DNA of 64,000 nucleotides from Ulota crispa (GCA_963920765.1 OY987242.1:35550002-35614001), one strand, 5' to 3'; counted from the stretch's first letter, positions 48,870-63,885 are shown. Translations and numbers: made by a program. The notes: generated by a model from the letters alone, not told the origin.

Positions 48870-49798
48870 CTTCTAAAGGATTGTTGTCCCTTCGGGGACA
48901 TCTTGGACTTTGGGCATGTACCTATGGCCAAACTATCTTGTGACATTTTATGAAACTTTTATTGAAGGTGGGGAATTCAAAGATCTATGTGGGCATCTAA
49001 TTTTTTCTTCATTCCAACATTTGATGAAGAAGTTATGCATGAATTTATGAAAATTTGGGGAGGACTGCCCATCTGGGCAGCCCAAAGCTTCTTTAATTTT
49101 TTTTTTTTTAAACACAAATTTGAAATTGGTGTTTTAGATTTTTTTATTCATGAGAAGCTTTGAATCATTCAATTTCAATCAATGACATGAAAGTTATGAG
49201 GAATTTTTGTTTGCGGGCAGTTATGGATTCTTTACTCTAAAATAAACTTTGCAGTCCTTTATTTTACTCAATTTTCAATATTTTGGAAAACAAAGTAAAT
49301 AAAAGGAAGTAGATTGATTATCACAACATTATCACTGTTGGGATTTGCATTTTTCATTTCAATAGTTAAATTCTTAACAATTTAGTGTTTTGACTCATTC
49401 TCTACTTCTTTTTACTTACTATTTTTTCCCATGTGTTGTATTGTTCCAATTGATTTGGAAATTCTCCCACATATACCTAACTTGATCTCCTACATGGAAA
49501 AAATAAAGCACAACTTTGGGTAGAGCAATTTTTTTGTTATAAGAGTGGTCAAAGGCATCTGAAATTTTTGGGCAGCATGGAAAAAAACTTTTTTTTTTCA
49601 CTTTAGATGTAAATATCTCACTCCTACCCATTTGGAATGAGCTGATTTTTTTCCCACAAGTACCTCTTCCAATCTAGGGCAAGATCCTATGGTTGGATTT
49701 CCCAAAAACAAAACATAAAATCCATTTTTTCTAAACCTCCTAGAAGGGGCAGTTTTTAGTGATTTTGGCAAAAAAAAAGGGGCTTGGTCCTTTAGGGG
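48870..49798. mobile_element. TTAA-flanked element, family R1, reverse orientation, 929 bp
   Basis: TTAA at 48866-48869 and 49799-49802; ends TTCTAAAGGATTG and GCTTGGTCCTTTAGGGG. It is uninterrupted and so is the best full-length reference for R1 in reverse orientation. It aligns (inverted) to 55016-55937. Confidence 0.75.
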
Positions 49799-49875
49799 TT
49801 AAGGTCAAGTGCTTGCATATGGTCAACGTTTTCTTTTCATCAATTCCCATTTTGACTCTTTAGTAAGAAAGGCAT

Positions 49876-50029
49876 TTGGTTAGTGTCCCAAAAACATGGG
49901 TGGGAAAGCACCTCCAAAGTTGCAACCCTTAGAACTAGGGAAAGTAATACAAATGGAGGATTTGTTTATGAACAATGTTTGGATAAGGGTCAACACTTTC
50001 TACAAGCCCAAAGTGTTGACACTAACCAA
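49876..50029. repeat. Short inverted-repeat element, 154 bp
   Basis: TTGGTTAGTGTC (49876-49887) and its exact inverse at 50018-50029 bound the segment. No clear target duplication. A related GCTTGGTTAGCATC occurs near 48775. Confidence 0.5.
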
Positions 50030-50040
50030 GCACCATTGTA

Positions 50041-51074
50041 TTTAAGAATCTAGATGAGAGGGAGCCTCAATTCCCTATAGAAGAAGTCATAAGGTAGGAG
50101 CACCCATAAGCGTCAGTTTAAGGGTTTTGAACATGATGACTATTATAGGATCCTATTAGGAACAAAAAAATAATCAGTTTGTACTTTCAAATGTATTATT
50201 TGGATATTGTGAGAATAAGTTGTGAATTTTAAAGAGCCAACTGCAATTGCACCCATAACCAACACTAAAGTGTCATGTTCATATGTTGTACATCACATCC
50301 TTGTAATTATATCTATTCATTTCCACAAAGTTTCCAAGATTTCAAAGGTGACAGTTATGGGACACTAACACTTATGGGTGTTCCCACCTTATAGGAAACT
50401 CATATGTGGTAAATTGTATCCCCACTTTTCCCAAAAAATGTAATATGTTACCTTCTTTCACTCCTAGTTCTTCTCTTGACCCACCTCTACCAACCCATTT
50501 TAGTAACTATGGAGGAAAAAACTCCCTTATGGGAAAGAACTACTGGGTTTGCCTTTCCTTATCCCCATCTTTGCTCCCTGTTCATCCAAGTGGGGATAGG
50601 GGTAGGGAAGCCTTTGGTGGAGATGCTCTAAGGTAGGTATACCCAATATTGACCATGTGCGCACCCAGTACCTCTAAGAACATCTTCATCAAAGGTCTCC
50701 CTATCTGTGTCTGGATGAAATTCTAGATAGCGAAGAATCCTCTCCTACCAAGAGTTTGTATCCCTAAAAATTTAGAGAATTTGGATGAGAGGGGCCCCAA
50801 ATTCCTTATACATGAGGCCATATAGGGAACTCAAATGCAGTAAACTGCATCCTCATTTTTCTTAAAAAAGTGCCATTTGTTACCCCACTTCACCTCCAAG
50901 CTCCTCTCCCCACCCATCTTGCTTGGCCCATCTTAGTAACTATATAGAAAAGAAGCTCCTTGATAGGGAAGAACGTGTGGGGCTTGCCTATCTCTGTCCC
51001 CATCTTTGTTCCTCTTTCATTCATATGAGAATAAGGATAGGGGTAAAGAAACCCTTGGTGGAGATGCTCTAAGG
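50041..51074 (+). repeat. Direct duplication (family F7), first copy split by an F6 MITE
   Basis: About 300 bp from 50041-50638 (without 50092-50391) aligns to 50770-51074: both run from GGATGAGAGGG-like sequence, through GTAAACTGCATCC-like, to TTGGTGGAGATGCTCTAAGG. Ends of the GAGATGCTCTAAG type are common in plant MITEs. A fragment lies at 48690-48770. Confidence 0.65.
50092..50389. mobile_element. TA-flanked MITE family F6 copy 2, 298 bp
   Basis: Ends AGGTAGGAGCACCCATAAGC and ACACTTATGGGTGTTCCCAC plus CT; TA on both sides (50090-50091, 50390-50391). The second F7 copy shows the uninterrupted site with a single TA (near 50820). Confidence 0.85.
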
Positions 51075-51488
51075 CCCGCTTTACACCAATGAGTGGGGAG
51101 ATCCTGAAAACAATAAGAAATCATTTGAAGAAAATGATAAAATCTTCGGTTGAAATTAAAATTTATCAAATAAAAATTGGTTGAGTTTCCCAAAAATGTC
51201 TAATTATGATATATATCTACGTGGGCTACATCATGTGCATGCACTCAAAAAACTAGTTTAAAATCGGAAATGATGTATACTTATTGATGGAGCTCAAAAT
51301 CTCCCCACTTATTGCTTCTCAATATGTTCCATTTACTCTCTGCGCAAAACCCATTCAAAGGTTAAGGAACCAGCATTCAGCATTCAGCATTTAATGTACG
51401 AGTAGCTGGTTGAAATTGCAAAATAAAAATGTTGGAACTTGAAACTACTTATAAGAAATTGATCAAATTTTTCACAAGAACTAATTAT

Positions 51489-51875
51489 AGAGAATTGCTA
51501 AAGCCACACCCCTACTAGAATGTATTTTGCAAATTTTATGCTATTTTTGTATTCAAGTGCTCCATCATTTATTCAATCAAGGTATTATCACCTTCTTGAA
51601 AAAAAGAAAAAGAAATACAATTTTTGTTGAACTTTTATTTCACCATTTTTTTTTTAATGTATTTTAGCTTTAAATGTTTCAAAAGTCCTATATTATTTTT
51701 AGTTTTAAACTCAAGTACCTCCAATTTTTTAAAATATAGCATTAGAATGATAAAGGCAAAACAAATCTTTTGATTCAAATTTAAAAATTCAACATAAAAT
51801 TCTCATAGTTCATGCTCAAAGCACACCTTGGGGTGTGGTGTTAGCAATTTTGGGTGTGGCTTTAGCAATTCCCTA
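51489..51875. mobile_element. MITE family F3 copy 2, ~387 bp
   Basis: AGAATTGCTAAAGCCACACC at the left is inverse to GGTGTGGCTTTAGCAATTCC at the right. It shares its interior with 32349-32723. Confidence 0.7.
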
Positions 51876-52437
51876 ATTGTATTATAATATAGTATAAAGA
51901 TAGAGAACTTATAGAAATAATTATTGCACTCTTGTCAAAAACCAGCTAAAAATGGAAAATGTTGCATTTTAGCCTATGAAGATTTTAAAAATCCTCAATC
52001 TTTAATTCAACGTGAATGTAAGATCTTAGCATTTTTGGGTTATTAAGGACAAAAAGGAGTACTAGAGAAAGTTATAAAATTTCATACAAAAACACCGGTC
52101 TAACTTGGGCTAAAAGTTGGATCCTGTAAAATGGTCAATCAAAAACTTGAGTGAAGTGACTAAAGTACTATTGTTACAAACTTTCCATAGTTTGTAATTT
52201 CAAATGGCAAATCTTTGCTTATTCACTAATTCACATTTCATCATGCATTAGTCATCCATTTATGATTTCATTCATCATAGGTCATGACACAATCCTCATC
52301 AGTTCTTTAATCTATCAATGCATTCATCTATCAAAGGTTGTAACAAAGGTCATGACATTCACCTTCTTGGGTGCCAAAATGTACAAACCGTGTTGCCATA
52401 TAAGCAATCAAAGTGTGGAACCTAGGACATAGTTTAA
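51876..52437. other. Intergenic, no gene seen
   Basis: No supported feature. Repeated ATTCATCAT / TCATCATG-type words near 52230-52330. Confidence 0.4.
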
Positions 52438-53313
52438 CCCCTAAAATTCTTTTGTGTTTACATGGTCAAATGGTTCAAAATGGACCTCTCTCAATAAAAT
52501 GATTAGTAAATCAAAATTTTGAATTTTTTTCAATAAATTAACCCTAAGATCTATTTTTTCACTTGCTTATGTACATCCTCTCAAAAATTCAAACTTCGTG
52601 AGGGCATACTTCATTAGATTATAACATTCAAAGTAGGGGCAAAACTTTTTTTGAAGCTTCTCTTAGGTGCCAATTTTTTTTGTTTTAGTCATTCAAAATG
52701 TTATCTTCCTTTTTATAAATTTCTTTTGCAATTTGACTTTCTTGTTGAGCATGAAGTTGGCTATATGCCTCACAAATTTCATGATCATCCAATGCTTAAA
52801 ACATAATGGAAAAAAAATCAAAAGCGGGAATTGCTTTGTTCAAATTGTCATTACACTAAGAAGTATTCACAAAAAAGATTCTTATAGAAATAAATCTTAA
52901 TTACAAAATCTATACGATATAAACCTAGAACTTCATGGGAGTACTTGCCAAAGTAATTTTTTTCTAAAAATAAAAGTAAAATAGAAGTTATTACATAGTC
53001 AAGGAGAGTTGATTGCAAATTTTGCCCATTGACCAAGCCATTGTAAAGTGCCTTTGAACACTATTTGGACAATATCCTTCCTCAATTCCTTTGTTTCTGA
53101 ATTTTTTTGAGGATACCCGTGTTGACATCTAAATCACATATGGTACCATATCTCACTCAAAAATTATTCAATTCCATTTTTTTAAAGGTATGCAAGCTTT
53201 TCAATATGAGTACATACACCCTTATTTTCACAATCTTATCTTATGTATTTACGCGGGAAATGCTTGCCCAAATATCCCACAATCCCAAAACGGGCTCCTT
53301 GATCTTTTAGGAA
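52438..53313. mobile_element. TTAA-flanked element, 876 bp
   Basis: TTAA at 52434-52437 and 53314-53317; starts CCCCTAAAATTC and ends CTCCTTGATCTTTTAGGA. The interior has no paralogue here. Short frames only. Confidence 0.5.
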
Positions 53314-53317
53314 TTAA

Positions 53318-53936
53318 AGTGTCAAGTCTCAATTTTTGGCTCTACACCAATCACATTCTCAAATTTCAGTGAAATATAGTGCAAAGAGCCCCTAAATAAA
53401 CCCTTTCAAAATTGATTGGTTACTTTGTGGTTTCTTTTTGTAGAACAACAATAACAACTTACTTCATCCAAATTTAGAGAAGAAAGCATTTCCACCTTCG
53501 CAACATATAAAAACAAATTTTCATCTATTTTTTTAAATAAAAAATGCTTTAATGAAATTTGAGTATGTGCCTTTCTTTAGATTTTTGGATTTATCATAAT
53601 GAGTGATATTCATATTTTCAAATTTTGACTGGATTTCTTTAGATACCAAATAATATTAGAGGCATCCATTGCATTAGAATGGGATTGGAATAACCCTCAT
53701 TAAGGGAAAAATGAATTGGATTACCATATTACAAGAGTTTTATTTCCGAAATTAGGTCTAGTATTTGGCAATCACTCCTAATTTCTTGTCATTTATAGCT
53801 TCTACTTGTATTATTACATTGTAGCAATAAAATGAATTTAAAAAATATTAAAGACCAATCCGAAAAAATAAGTTTAAACAATAAAAACCCTTCATAAGTA
53901 CCAAAGGAAGTAATATAACATTATTTAATAGGTTAA
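53318..53936. other. Intergenic, no gene seen
   Basis: No supported feature. Confidence 0.4.
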
Positions 53937-54367
53937 CCCCTAAATCTCTGAGTGTCCCCTTGGGGGACAAATGAGATTTTGGGCAGGTACCTATGATTAA
54001 ACTACTTTATGTGATTTTTTGAAACTTTTATGGAAGATGGGGAATTCAAACATCCGTGTCCGCATCTAATTTTTTTCATTCTGACATTTTTTGAAAAAGT
54101 AAAAAATGAATTTCTGAATTTTTTTGAAGATGGGGCAGTCCAAGCAGCCTAAAAACTTTTTTAAAATTTACTTTTTTTTGAAATAAAAATCTGAAATTGG
54201 TTCTTTGAGTCTACATATACATGGGAAGCTTTGAATCACTTGTTTCTAATAAATGAAATGAAAATTATGAGGACTTTTAGTTAATTGGTAGATATGGCTC
54301 AATCACACAAAGTAGTTTAGTCATAGGTGCGTGCCTGAAATCTCATTTGCCCCCGGGGATTTAGGGG
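53937..54367. mobile_element. TTAA-flanked R1-related element, 431 bp
   Basis: TTAA at 53933-53936 and 54368-54371; starts CCCCTAAATCTC and ends CGGGGATTTAGGGG. The inverted arms extend inward (GGTACCTATGATTAAAC with GTTTAGTCATAGGTGC). It resembles one end of R1 joined to its own inverse, an internally deleted derivative. Confidence 0.75.
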
Positions 54368-54371
54368 TTAA

Positions 54372-55015
54372 GATGTTCATTCACAACAAATGACTACAAA
54401 TAAGATACTCTACAAAGGTAAACATAAGATAATAGGAGTCACGGGCAGCATCCTAAGGTCATAATGTTGCATTTCTTTAGTCAAAAAAGTCATTTTATAC
54501 AAACAACTGTTTGGAGCATATCAATTGTTTACTTTGCCAAAACCCTCAATGTCAAATGCTAATTACTTGAAAGATTCCAAATTGAAGATAAGTTTGCATG
54601 ATGAATTTTGAGAGTTTGTTCTTTTGGACAAAATGCACTAAGATGAATATTAATTCAACATGACTTTTCTACTATATACTATTAGAGACTCCAAAGCAAA
54701 ATTTTCATATTCTTCCAATTGTTTAGATATCTTAGGTTCAAATTTAGGCTCAAAACTTACATATATAAGTTGTGGTTCCATAGCAATATCAAACATGGAA
54801 AATTGTTCACTTAGTGAATTTGGATAATCTCAAGTACCTAGTTTTAGGTTTGTATTTAGCAACATTGTGTTAAATCACCAAAGACTTAATGTAATACAAG
54901 ATGAATGTTTTAAGGAAATATATAGAAAATTATTGATAAGTTTTAGAAAGTAATAGACAAAATTTTCATCAAATTTGTTTGTTAACATTGCTCATGGATT
55001 TAGAACCATTTATCT
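54372..55015. other. Intergenic, no gene seen
   Basis: No supported feature. Confidence 0.4.
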
Positions 55016-55937
55016 CCTAAAGGACCAAGCCATTTTTTCTGTGAAAAACACATAAAATTGCCACTTTTGGGGAAGCAAGTATAATGGTAAGAAAAAAAGT
55101 TTTTACAAGAATTCAACTGTAAGATCTTATAGTAGACTACAAGAGGTACACGTGGTAAAAAATCAGCTCAATCTACACAAAAATGAGTGAGATATTTACA
55201 TCTGAATTCTGGATTTTTTTTTTTTTGCAGCTGCCCAAAATTTTCAGAAGGCTTTGACCACTCTAAGAGCAAAAAATTTACTCTACACAAAGTTGAGGTT
55301 TATTTTTCCCATGTAGGAGACCAAGTTAGGTATGTGTGGGAGAATTTTCAAATCAATTGGAAATATACAACACATGGGAAAAAATAGTAAGTAAAAAGAA
55401 GTAGAGAATGAGTCAAAACACTAAATTGTTAAGAATTTAATTATTAAAATGATAAATGCAAATCCCAATGGTTATAATGTTTTGATAAACAATCTACATC
55501 CTTTGGTTGTTTTTTTTTTTTTCCAAAATAATGAAAACTGAGTAAAACAAAGGACTTCGAAGTTTATTTAAGAGTAGAGAATCCATAACTGCCCACAAAC
55601 AAAAACTTCTCATAAGTTTCATCTCGTCTATCAGAATTGAATGATTCAAAGCTCCCCACATCTATATAAGTCTAAAGAACCTATTTTAGATGTTTATTTG
55701 TTAAAATTGAAAATTTTAAAGAAGTTTTTGGCTACCTGGGGAGCAACATTTTCCAAATTTTCATGCATAACTTCTTTAGTAAATGTCAAAATGAAGAAAA
55801 AATTACATTCCCACTTAGATCTTTGAATTTCTCACCTTCAATAAAAGTTTCAAAAAATCACGCAAAGTCGTCTAGCCATAGGTACATGCCCAAAATCCCA
55901 TTTGTCCCCCAAAGGGACAATGGTCATTTAGGAGAAA
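55016..55937. mobile_element. Family R1 element, forward, ~922 bp, flanks decayed
   Basis: Starts CTCCTAAAGGACCAAGCC and ends GACAATGGTCATTTAGGAG. It is complete along the family and inverse to 48870-49798, but the TTAA at each side is no longer intact. Short frames (for example 55187-55387) are family-wide accidents. Confidence 0.65.
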
Positions 55938-56330
55938 ATGTAAACATAATGCTTGAATGAAATTTGTTGATATGTATGTGAATCATAAAAAGCCACATTC
56001 AAGTGATGATATTCATGTTACACTATGATTCAAAAAACCCTATATGTTTACAAAAAAAGCATTGATATGCTATTGGAGTTATTAACAATCTTGAAGATAA
56101 TGAGCATTGTAAGTATATAATTTACCTTGATGTTTGACTGACTTTGAGAAATGATGAAGTCAATCAATGCTTTGTTAAGACCAAATTTAAGTCAACCAAA
56201 TCAAATCAAAACTTGGTGGCATATATTCAAAGAATCCAGTTTTTTAGTTATAGTTATTGATATATAAAGGCCATTACTAGATGCTAAACATAGTGCATCA
56301 CATTGATCATATTCAAAAATAGAAGAAGAT
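55938..56330. other. Intergenic, no gene seen
   Basis: No supported feature. Confidence 0.35.
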
Positions 56331-56760
56331 TGTCTATATATATAAAAGAATCTTGTGTTGGATGAAAATCAAAATAGAGTAGAGTAACAATAAAGTACAA
56401 CAAATTATTGTAAGTTACACCAGAAACACTCTCTTTTATCCACTTCACCAGACGTTAACAATAAGTAGCTAGTAGTTGTACCACAACTTTTTCTTGGCCA
56501 ATTAGAACGCTCATATATTCTTTAAAAGAATCTCATATTGGATGAAAAGTAAATAGATTAAAGTACAAGTTTAACTACATTTATAAATGGAATAAAGTAA
56601 AATTTGGGGGGCAAGGGCATAGGAGGGCATGGGGATAGGAGGCACATGGATAGAAGGCATAGGGATAGGGGGGCATGGGGATAAGATTGCTATTGCACAA
56701 TTTGTTTATTGCAAGGATAGTTTTGTTGCCTTTGTTGGTACTACGGGTACTTAAAATAAT
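56331..56760 (+). repeat. Helitron-like fragment with GGGATAGG minisatellite
   Basis: Begins near TCTATATATATAAAAGAATC, repeats AAAAGAATCTCATATTGGAT at 56525, and ends with TTTGTTGGTACTACGGGTAC. The array 56605-56690 (GGGGATAGGAGGCA-type units) is the inverse of 24716-24820. Confidence 0.45.
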
Positions 56761-57422
56761 ATTGTAGTATAGAAATTGAACCAAAAATGGAACCTATAGG
56801 GTCAAAGTCAACCTTCATGTTCAAAACTTAGATGCCACAACTCCTTGTTCTTTGACCACATATCACAAAATAAATTCTAATTAGAGAACTAATTTTTTTC
56901 TTCTAAGTAAAACATACCCTTTCTATATGTTGACAGAAATCATATCATTGAACAAAGATTTGTAACAAATAAGTGTAACAATGGAATTGCCAGATCTAAA
57001 ACAATTCAAACTTTACAATTGCTTAACTTTATACTTCAAAGTCACTTGTAATATGGATATTCTATTTCTTCATTCTAGCACATTCATCAATAAAGGAAGT
57101 TTAAATTTCTTTGAATTATTTTAGAGCCTCGAAGAATAAGGTTTTTATCTTATGATAATTAACTATTAGCTAATATGAGGTGCAAATCTTAATATTTTGT
57201 ATTGCATGTTACAAGGCTCTCCTTATAAATGACCTTAACGATAGAATGGTTTCCGTGATGGATGTGTAGTGAAGCCTCATTATAAATTTCAAACAAATAA
57301 AAATAAAATAAATGCAAATGCTATAAAATATAAATGAAGAAAGTTTTTGCCATCGATATTTTATAAATGATTTTCAAAATGTCGATATACGCATTCATTC
57401 TTTGTGAAAAATCGATGTTAAT
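56761..57422. other. Intergenic, no gene seen
   Basis: No supported feature. Confidence 0.35.
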
Positions 57423-57594
57423 TCCTGAGCTCCCCAAAGACAATGTATTGTCTTTGGGGATTGGAAATGCTTATTTTAGGAACTAGATCTACTCTTTTTA
57501 ATTTTGCTTTAGATTGTAATTATGAAGGTATTCAAGTTGTCCATGCTAATGGAGTAATGATAAGGAAAGTCAAATATTATACAAGTGCTGCAAG

Positions 57595-58628
57595 TAGTGT
57601 CCAAGGAGGTTTTTAAAATAACTTGGTACGTTTCCTACTTTTCTATGGTCTACTCGGTTTTTTTTAAAATTGGCCATGGCCTAGACATGTATTTTTTGGT
57701 CGGCCAATAACCTTAATTTTTTTTTTCACTCGATTGATTTCCTAAGTTGAGGAAATTAGTTTGATTGAAAACTGAATTTCAATGTATTATATCGGATTTT
57801 TTTTTTTACAAATGCTACAAACAAATCCATCTTTTGCTTACCATGTGCATGGCATAGCAAAGCAAGGCAATGATTAGACTAGTGTTTTTTTTTTGGGCCT
57901 CATGAGGCCACCTTGTCAGATATTGAACCAACCAGCCTCTCTCCCTCTCATAATACTCCATTCCTAGGAAGGCACATGGCATGTGGTAGGTGAAAAAAAA
58001 AACATTGGATTAGACAACAACTTGTCAAGTTACCCCCAATCAATGCAAGTTTCTTTATACTTTAAATGGATTTATTGTTGACTTATGTTACTTAAATATG
58101 TTTGGCTAGATTTTAACCGGGTCAAGCACTCTCCCATGGTAGCCTACTCATCCACTCACCCTCTCACCCTCTCATTTACTCACCCACTCACCCATTCACC
58201 CACTCACCCATTCACCCACTCACCCATTCACCCACTCACCCATTCACCCACTCACTTACCCACCCACTCACCCACATGGCCACCTCACCCATATTTCTTG
58301 TTTTTCTAATTTTTGACCTTTTAGCACAGTGTAATTGCTCATGAAATAAAAAAACAATTGATTTTTATTTTGAAGATCGGAAAATTTCCTTATCACAAAA
58401 AAAATTCATAGGTTGATTTCTCATCATTTCGATTTTCATCTGGCCCATTTTCTCATCTACATGTGCATGTTTGGCTAAATTTCCTAAGGCTAAAACCATA
58501 AATTGGCTGATTTCCTAAAACCATAATTTTATGGTTGGAAGTAAATTTGACAACTTTCATTTTATTTTGGCAATTCCCAAAAAAAGTCGGCTACCTTGTA
58601 ATTAAAAGTTGGTTCTCCCCAGACACTG
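57595..58628. mobile_element. hAT-like non-autonomous element, 1034 bp
   Basis: It begins TAGTGTC and ends GACACTG, flanked by GCTGCAAG (57587-57594) and ACTGCAAG (58629-58636), an 8-bp duplication with one mismatch. The paralogue at 38.16 kb lacks the insertion. No transposase frame. Confidence 0.7.
58146..58280 (+). repeat. 16-bp minisatellite CCCATTCACCCACTCA
   Basis: Eight or more units of alternating CACTCACC and CATTCACC lie inside the hAT-like element. Strong strand asymmetry (C-rich plus strand). The open frame over it (Thr/His/Pro/Ser-rich) is a repeat artefact. Confidence 0.85.
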
Positions 58629-59249
58629 ACTGCAAGAGATTTGATTGGGTGAAATACCATACGGGGCGTGGTGGCAAGTAGCATTTTACAGGTTGTAACC
58701 GGACAATATTCCTTGCAAGCTTCCTTCACTGTGCTTTGTGGTAGTGGGAAAGTTGTTGGCAAGGGTTCAAGCATGTTCTAGACCCTTATTGTGGCAATTG
58801 TCACTAACTGTGCCGGTCATTGTATTCTGTGTAATAGCAATTTGAAGCCCTAAAACTTGACATAAAAAGAAGTGTAAATCTTCAATAATTTACAAGTGTG
58901 TGCATTTACATCTAATCTTGCTGCTCACAAAATTTGAGGTGAATATAGGGCTTATAGAATTTTGTAGAAATCATCAAATAGCAACAACCTACCAAAAACT
59001 GAGATTTTGTCATCACATGTTGTTTGATAAAATGTTATAATCTCCCATCTCCTATGGTGAATTGTTCCCAAATTTTGTAAGCCATTTTCTAAGTAGGTGT
59101 TCCACAATTTTCAATGGTCACTTTTGGTGGATCATCAGATTAACCAAGATACAATGCTTCAAAGTTGTCAGTCTCCAAAAACCCTAATTTTGGTGAATAT
59201 GGCCTAGGTGCTCAGGGGTTAAAGAAGACTAGAGATAAATTTAATGTAA

Positions 59250-60067
59250 TCTAAAAAATATATATAATGGAAAAAAACAAAATTCTTTTATACATGAATT
59301 TGACATGTTAACATTTAGTGAGGTGACTCAATCTAATTGGTTAAAAGAGAGTGCTGTGGTGTAATTTGAAGTGTGTCGTCATGTTTTATTGTTACCCACC
59401 ACATGAGAGAGGAGTGCATGCATATAGTAGTTTAAGGTAGCAGCATCCATAAGCGTTGCGTCCCCATGCTCGTCACCTGACACTGGCAGGGCTAATCAAT
59501 AAAAAAACAAATGGTTGTGGGTGGCTGAGTGATGGTTATGGGTGATGAAGTGATGGTTGTGGGTGACTAGCATGAGGTTTGAGTACCCATCTCACTATTT
59601 AAGAACCAACAAGCCTTGTGATTAGCATCTCTTACACATGGTTCCTACAATTTCAGTGATTTTGGACTTTGAAAAATCTTTGTGAACAAATGCTTGCAGT
59701 TAGAACCTTGAAAGTGATGCCAATATTTTTGGTTTCCATTCCCTAACTTATAGTATCTTTTTCAAAGTTAAGCAATTGTTTTACCTACTCCAAAACTCTT
59801 ATTTCCACGCTTATGGGTGCACCTAACTTACATTGAGTCTTTTTAGCAAAAGATCAATAGAGGAGAGGGGTTCATGTTCAAAGTGGTTTACATTGAGTCC
59901 TTTTAGCAAATGACCAATAGGGGAGAGAAGGGTACGCAAGTAAATTGATTTAAACTAAGCCCTAGCTAAGGAACAATGAGGGAAGGAGGGATAAATGTGT
60001 AAATCAGTTTACACTGAGACTTTACTTTGAATCAAGTTGTTGCTTTTATTGATACAACAATACCTAA
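59250..60067 (+). mobile_element. Possible non-autonomous Helitron copy 2, holding an F6 MITE
   Basis: Starts TCTAAAAAATATATATAATG after A and ends TTGATACAACAATACCTAA. It shares GTGGTGTAA.., ACCACATGAGAGAGG and GACCAATAGGGGAGAG with 35182-36935. Interrupted by 59435-59828. Confidence 0.4.
59435..59828. mobile_element. TA-flanked MITE family F6 copy 3, 394 bp
   Basis: Ends AGGTAGCAGCATCCATAAGC and GCTTATGGGTGCACCTAACT, with TA on both sides (59433-59434, 59829-59830). The related Helitron-like copy near 35370 has the uninterrupted GTGGTTTACTTTGAGTC. The interior differs from the other F6 copies and contains GTGATGGTTGTGGGTGA repeats. Confidence 0.75.
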
Positions 60068-60642
60068 ACTTGTTTGATATATAATAATAATAATAATATA
60101 ATATTGACTGTTTTTTTTGTTTTTTTTTTTCAATTTTCCTAATATGTACCTAAGTATTAGAATATAAATGTTTTTGAAATTACGGGGTTAGTTTATATGC
60201 TTTGGAAAGTTAATTTGCAATAAAATAATAGTTAGAATAGATAGACATAAAACAATCATCACAACTTCGTGCTTTATTAAAATATGTTTGAACATTTAAG
60301 TATTGTCAAACTAACCATGACAAAGTCCCGGACAAAGTGCACTAGCTAAAAACTACCAAATGTATTTGCCACAATTTTGGAGCAAACATGATTCATAATA
60401 ATGTGTGATAAAATTTATCCAATGGAGAAATATATGTATATTCATGTGGACAATTTTTCACCTCTTAAGTGACACAAATATATGATTTTTGTTGTACAAG
60501 AAATACATCCATAAGTACAAAAATATTAATTCAAGGGCCACACTAATTGTCTACACTAAACAATTTAATGACCGCTTTTCAATTCTACATAATCATAAAA
60601 GCACTAAACTCGTGGTTTAAATAAGATTCTAATTATGATTTT
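60068..60642. other. Region downstream of the 14-3-3 gene
   Basis: Contains an (ATA/ATAATA)n microsatellite near 60085 and the presumed 3' UTR close to 60642. No other feature. Confidence 0.4.
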
Positions 60643-63586
<2,944 letters not shown>

Positions 63587-63885
63587 GGTTTCTTAGTGGT
63601 TTTTTTTAATGTTTGATTTGATATCAAGTTTAGCAATGGAATAGCAATGAATATTATTTGAATGATTGATATATGGATTGTACATGTGTGTGCAAAGAAA
63701 ATTGTTGTAAACCTAAGAACAAGTTGAAAATAATGAAGGTAAAGAGAGAATGATGAAGACATTACTATAAGTAGGTGCTATGTGAAATGATAGTTATTGG
63801 AAAGTTGTTTACTATAGTAAAATGTAAGCTCCAATAAAATGAGTTGAACTATTAACAAAAATCAATGAAATAGTAAAAAGGTTCT

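Larger units (their letters stand above)
57423..59218. mobile_element. TTAA-flanked element, family R3 copy 2, split by a hAT-like insertion
   Basis: TTAA at 57419-57422 and 59219-59222; left TTCCTGAGCTCCCC, right CCTAGGTGCTCAGGGG. It aligns to 38006-38759 on both sides of 57595-58628. Near the left end ACAATGTATTGTCTTTGGGG is an extra small palindrome. Confidence 0.7.

Noticed and set aside
58085-58309. Thr/His/Pro-rich open frame
   Set aside because: Repeat artefact of the 16-bp minisatellite inside the hAT-like element.
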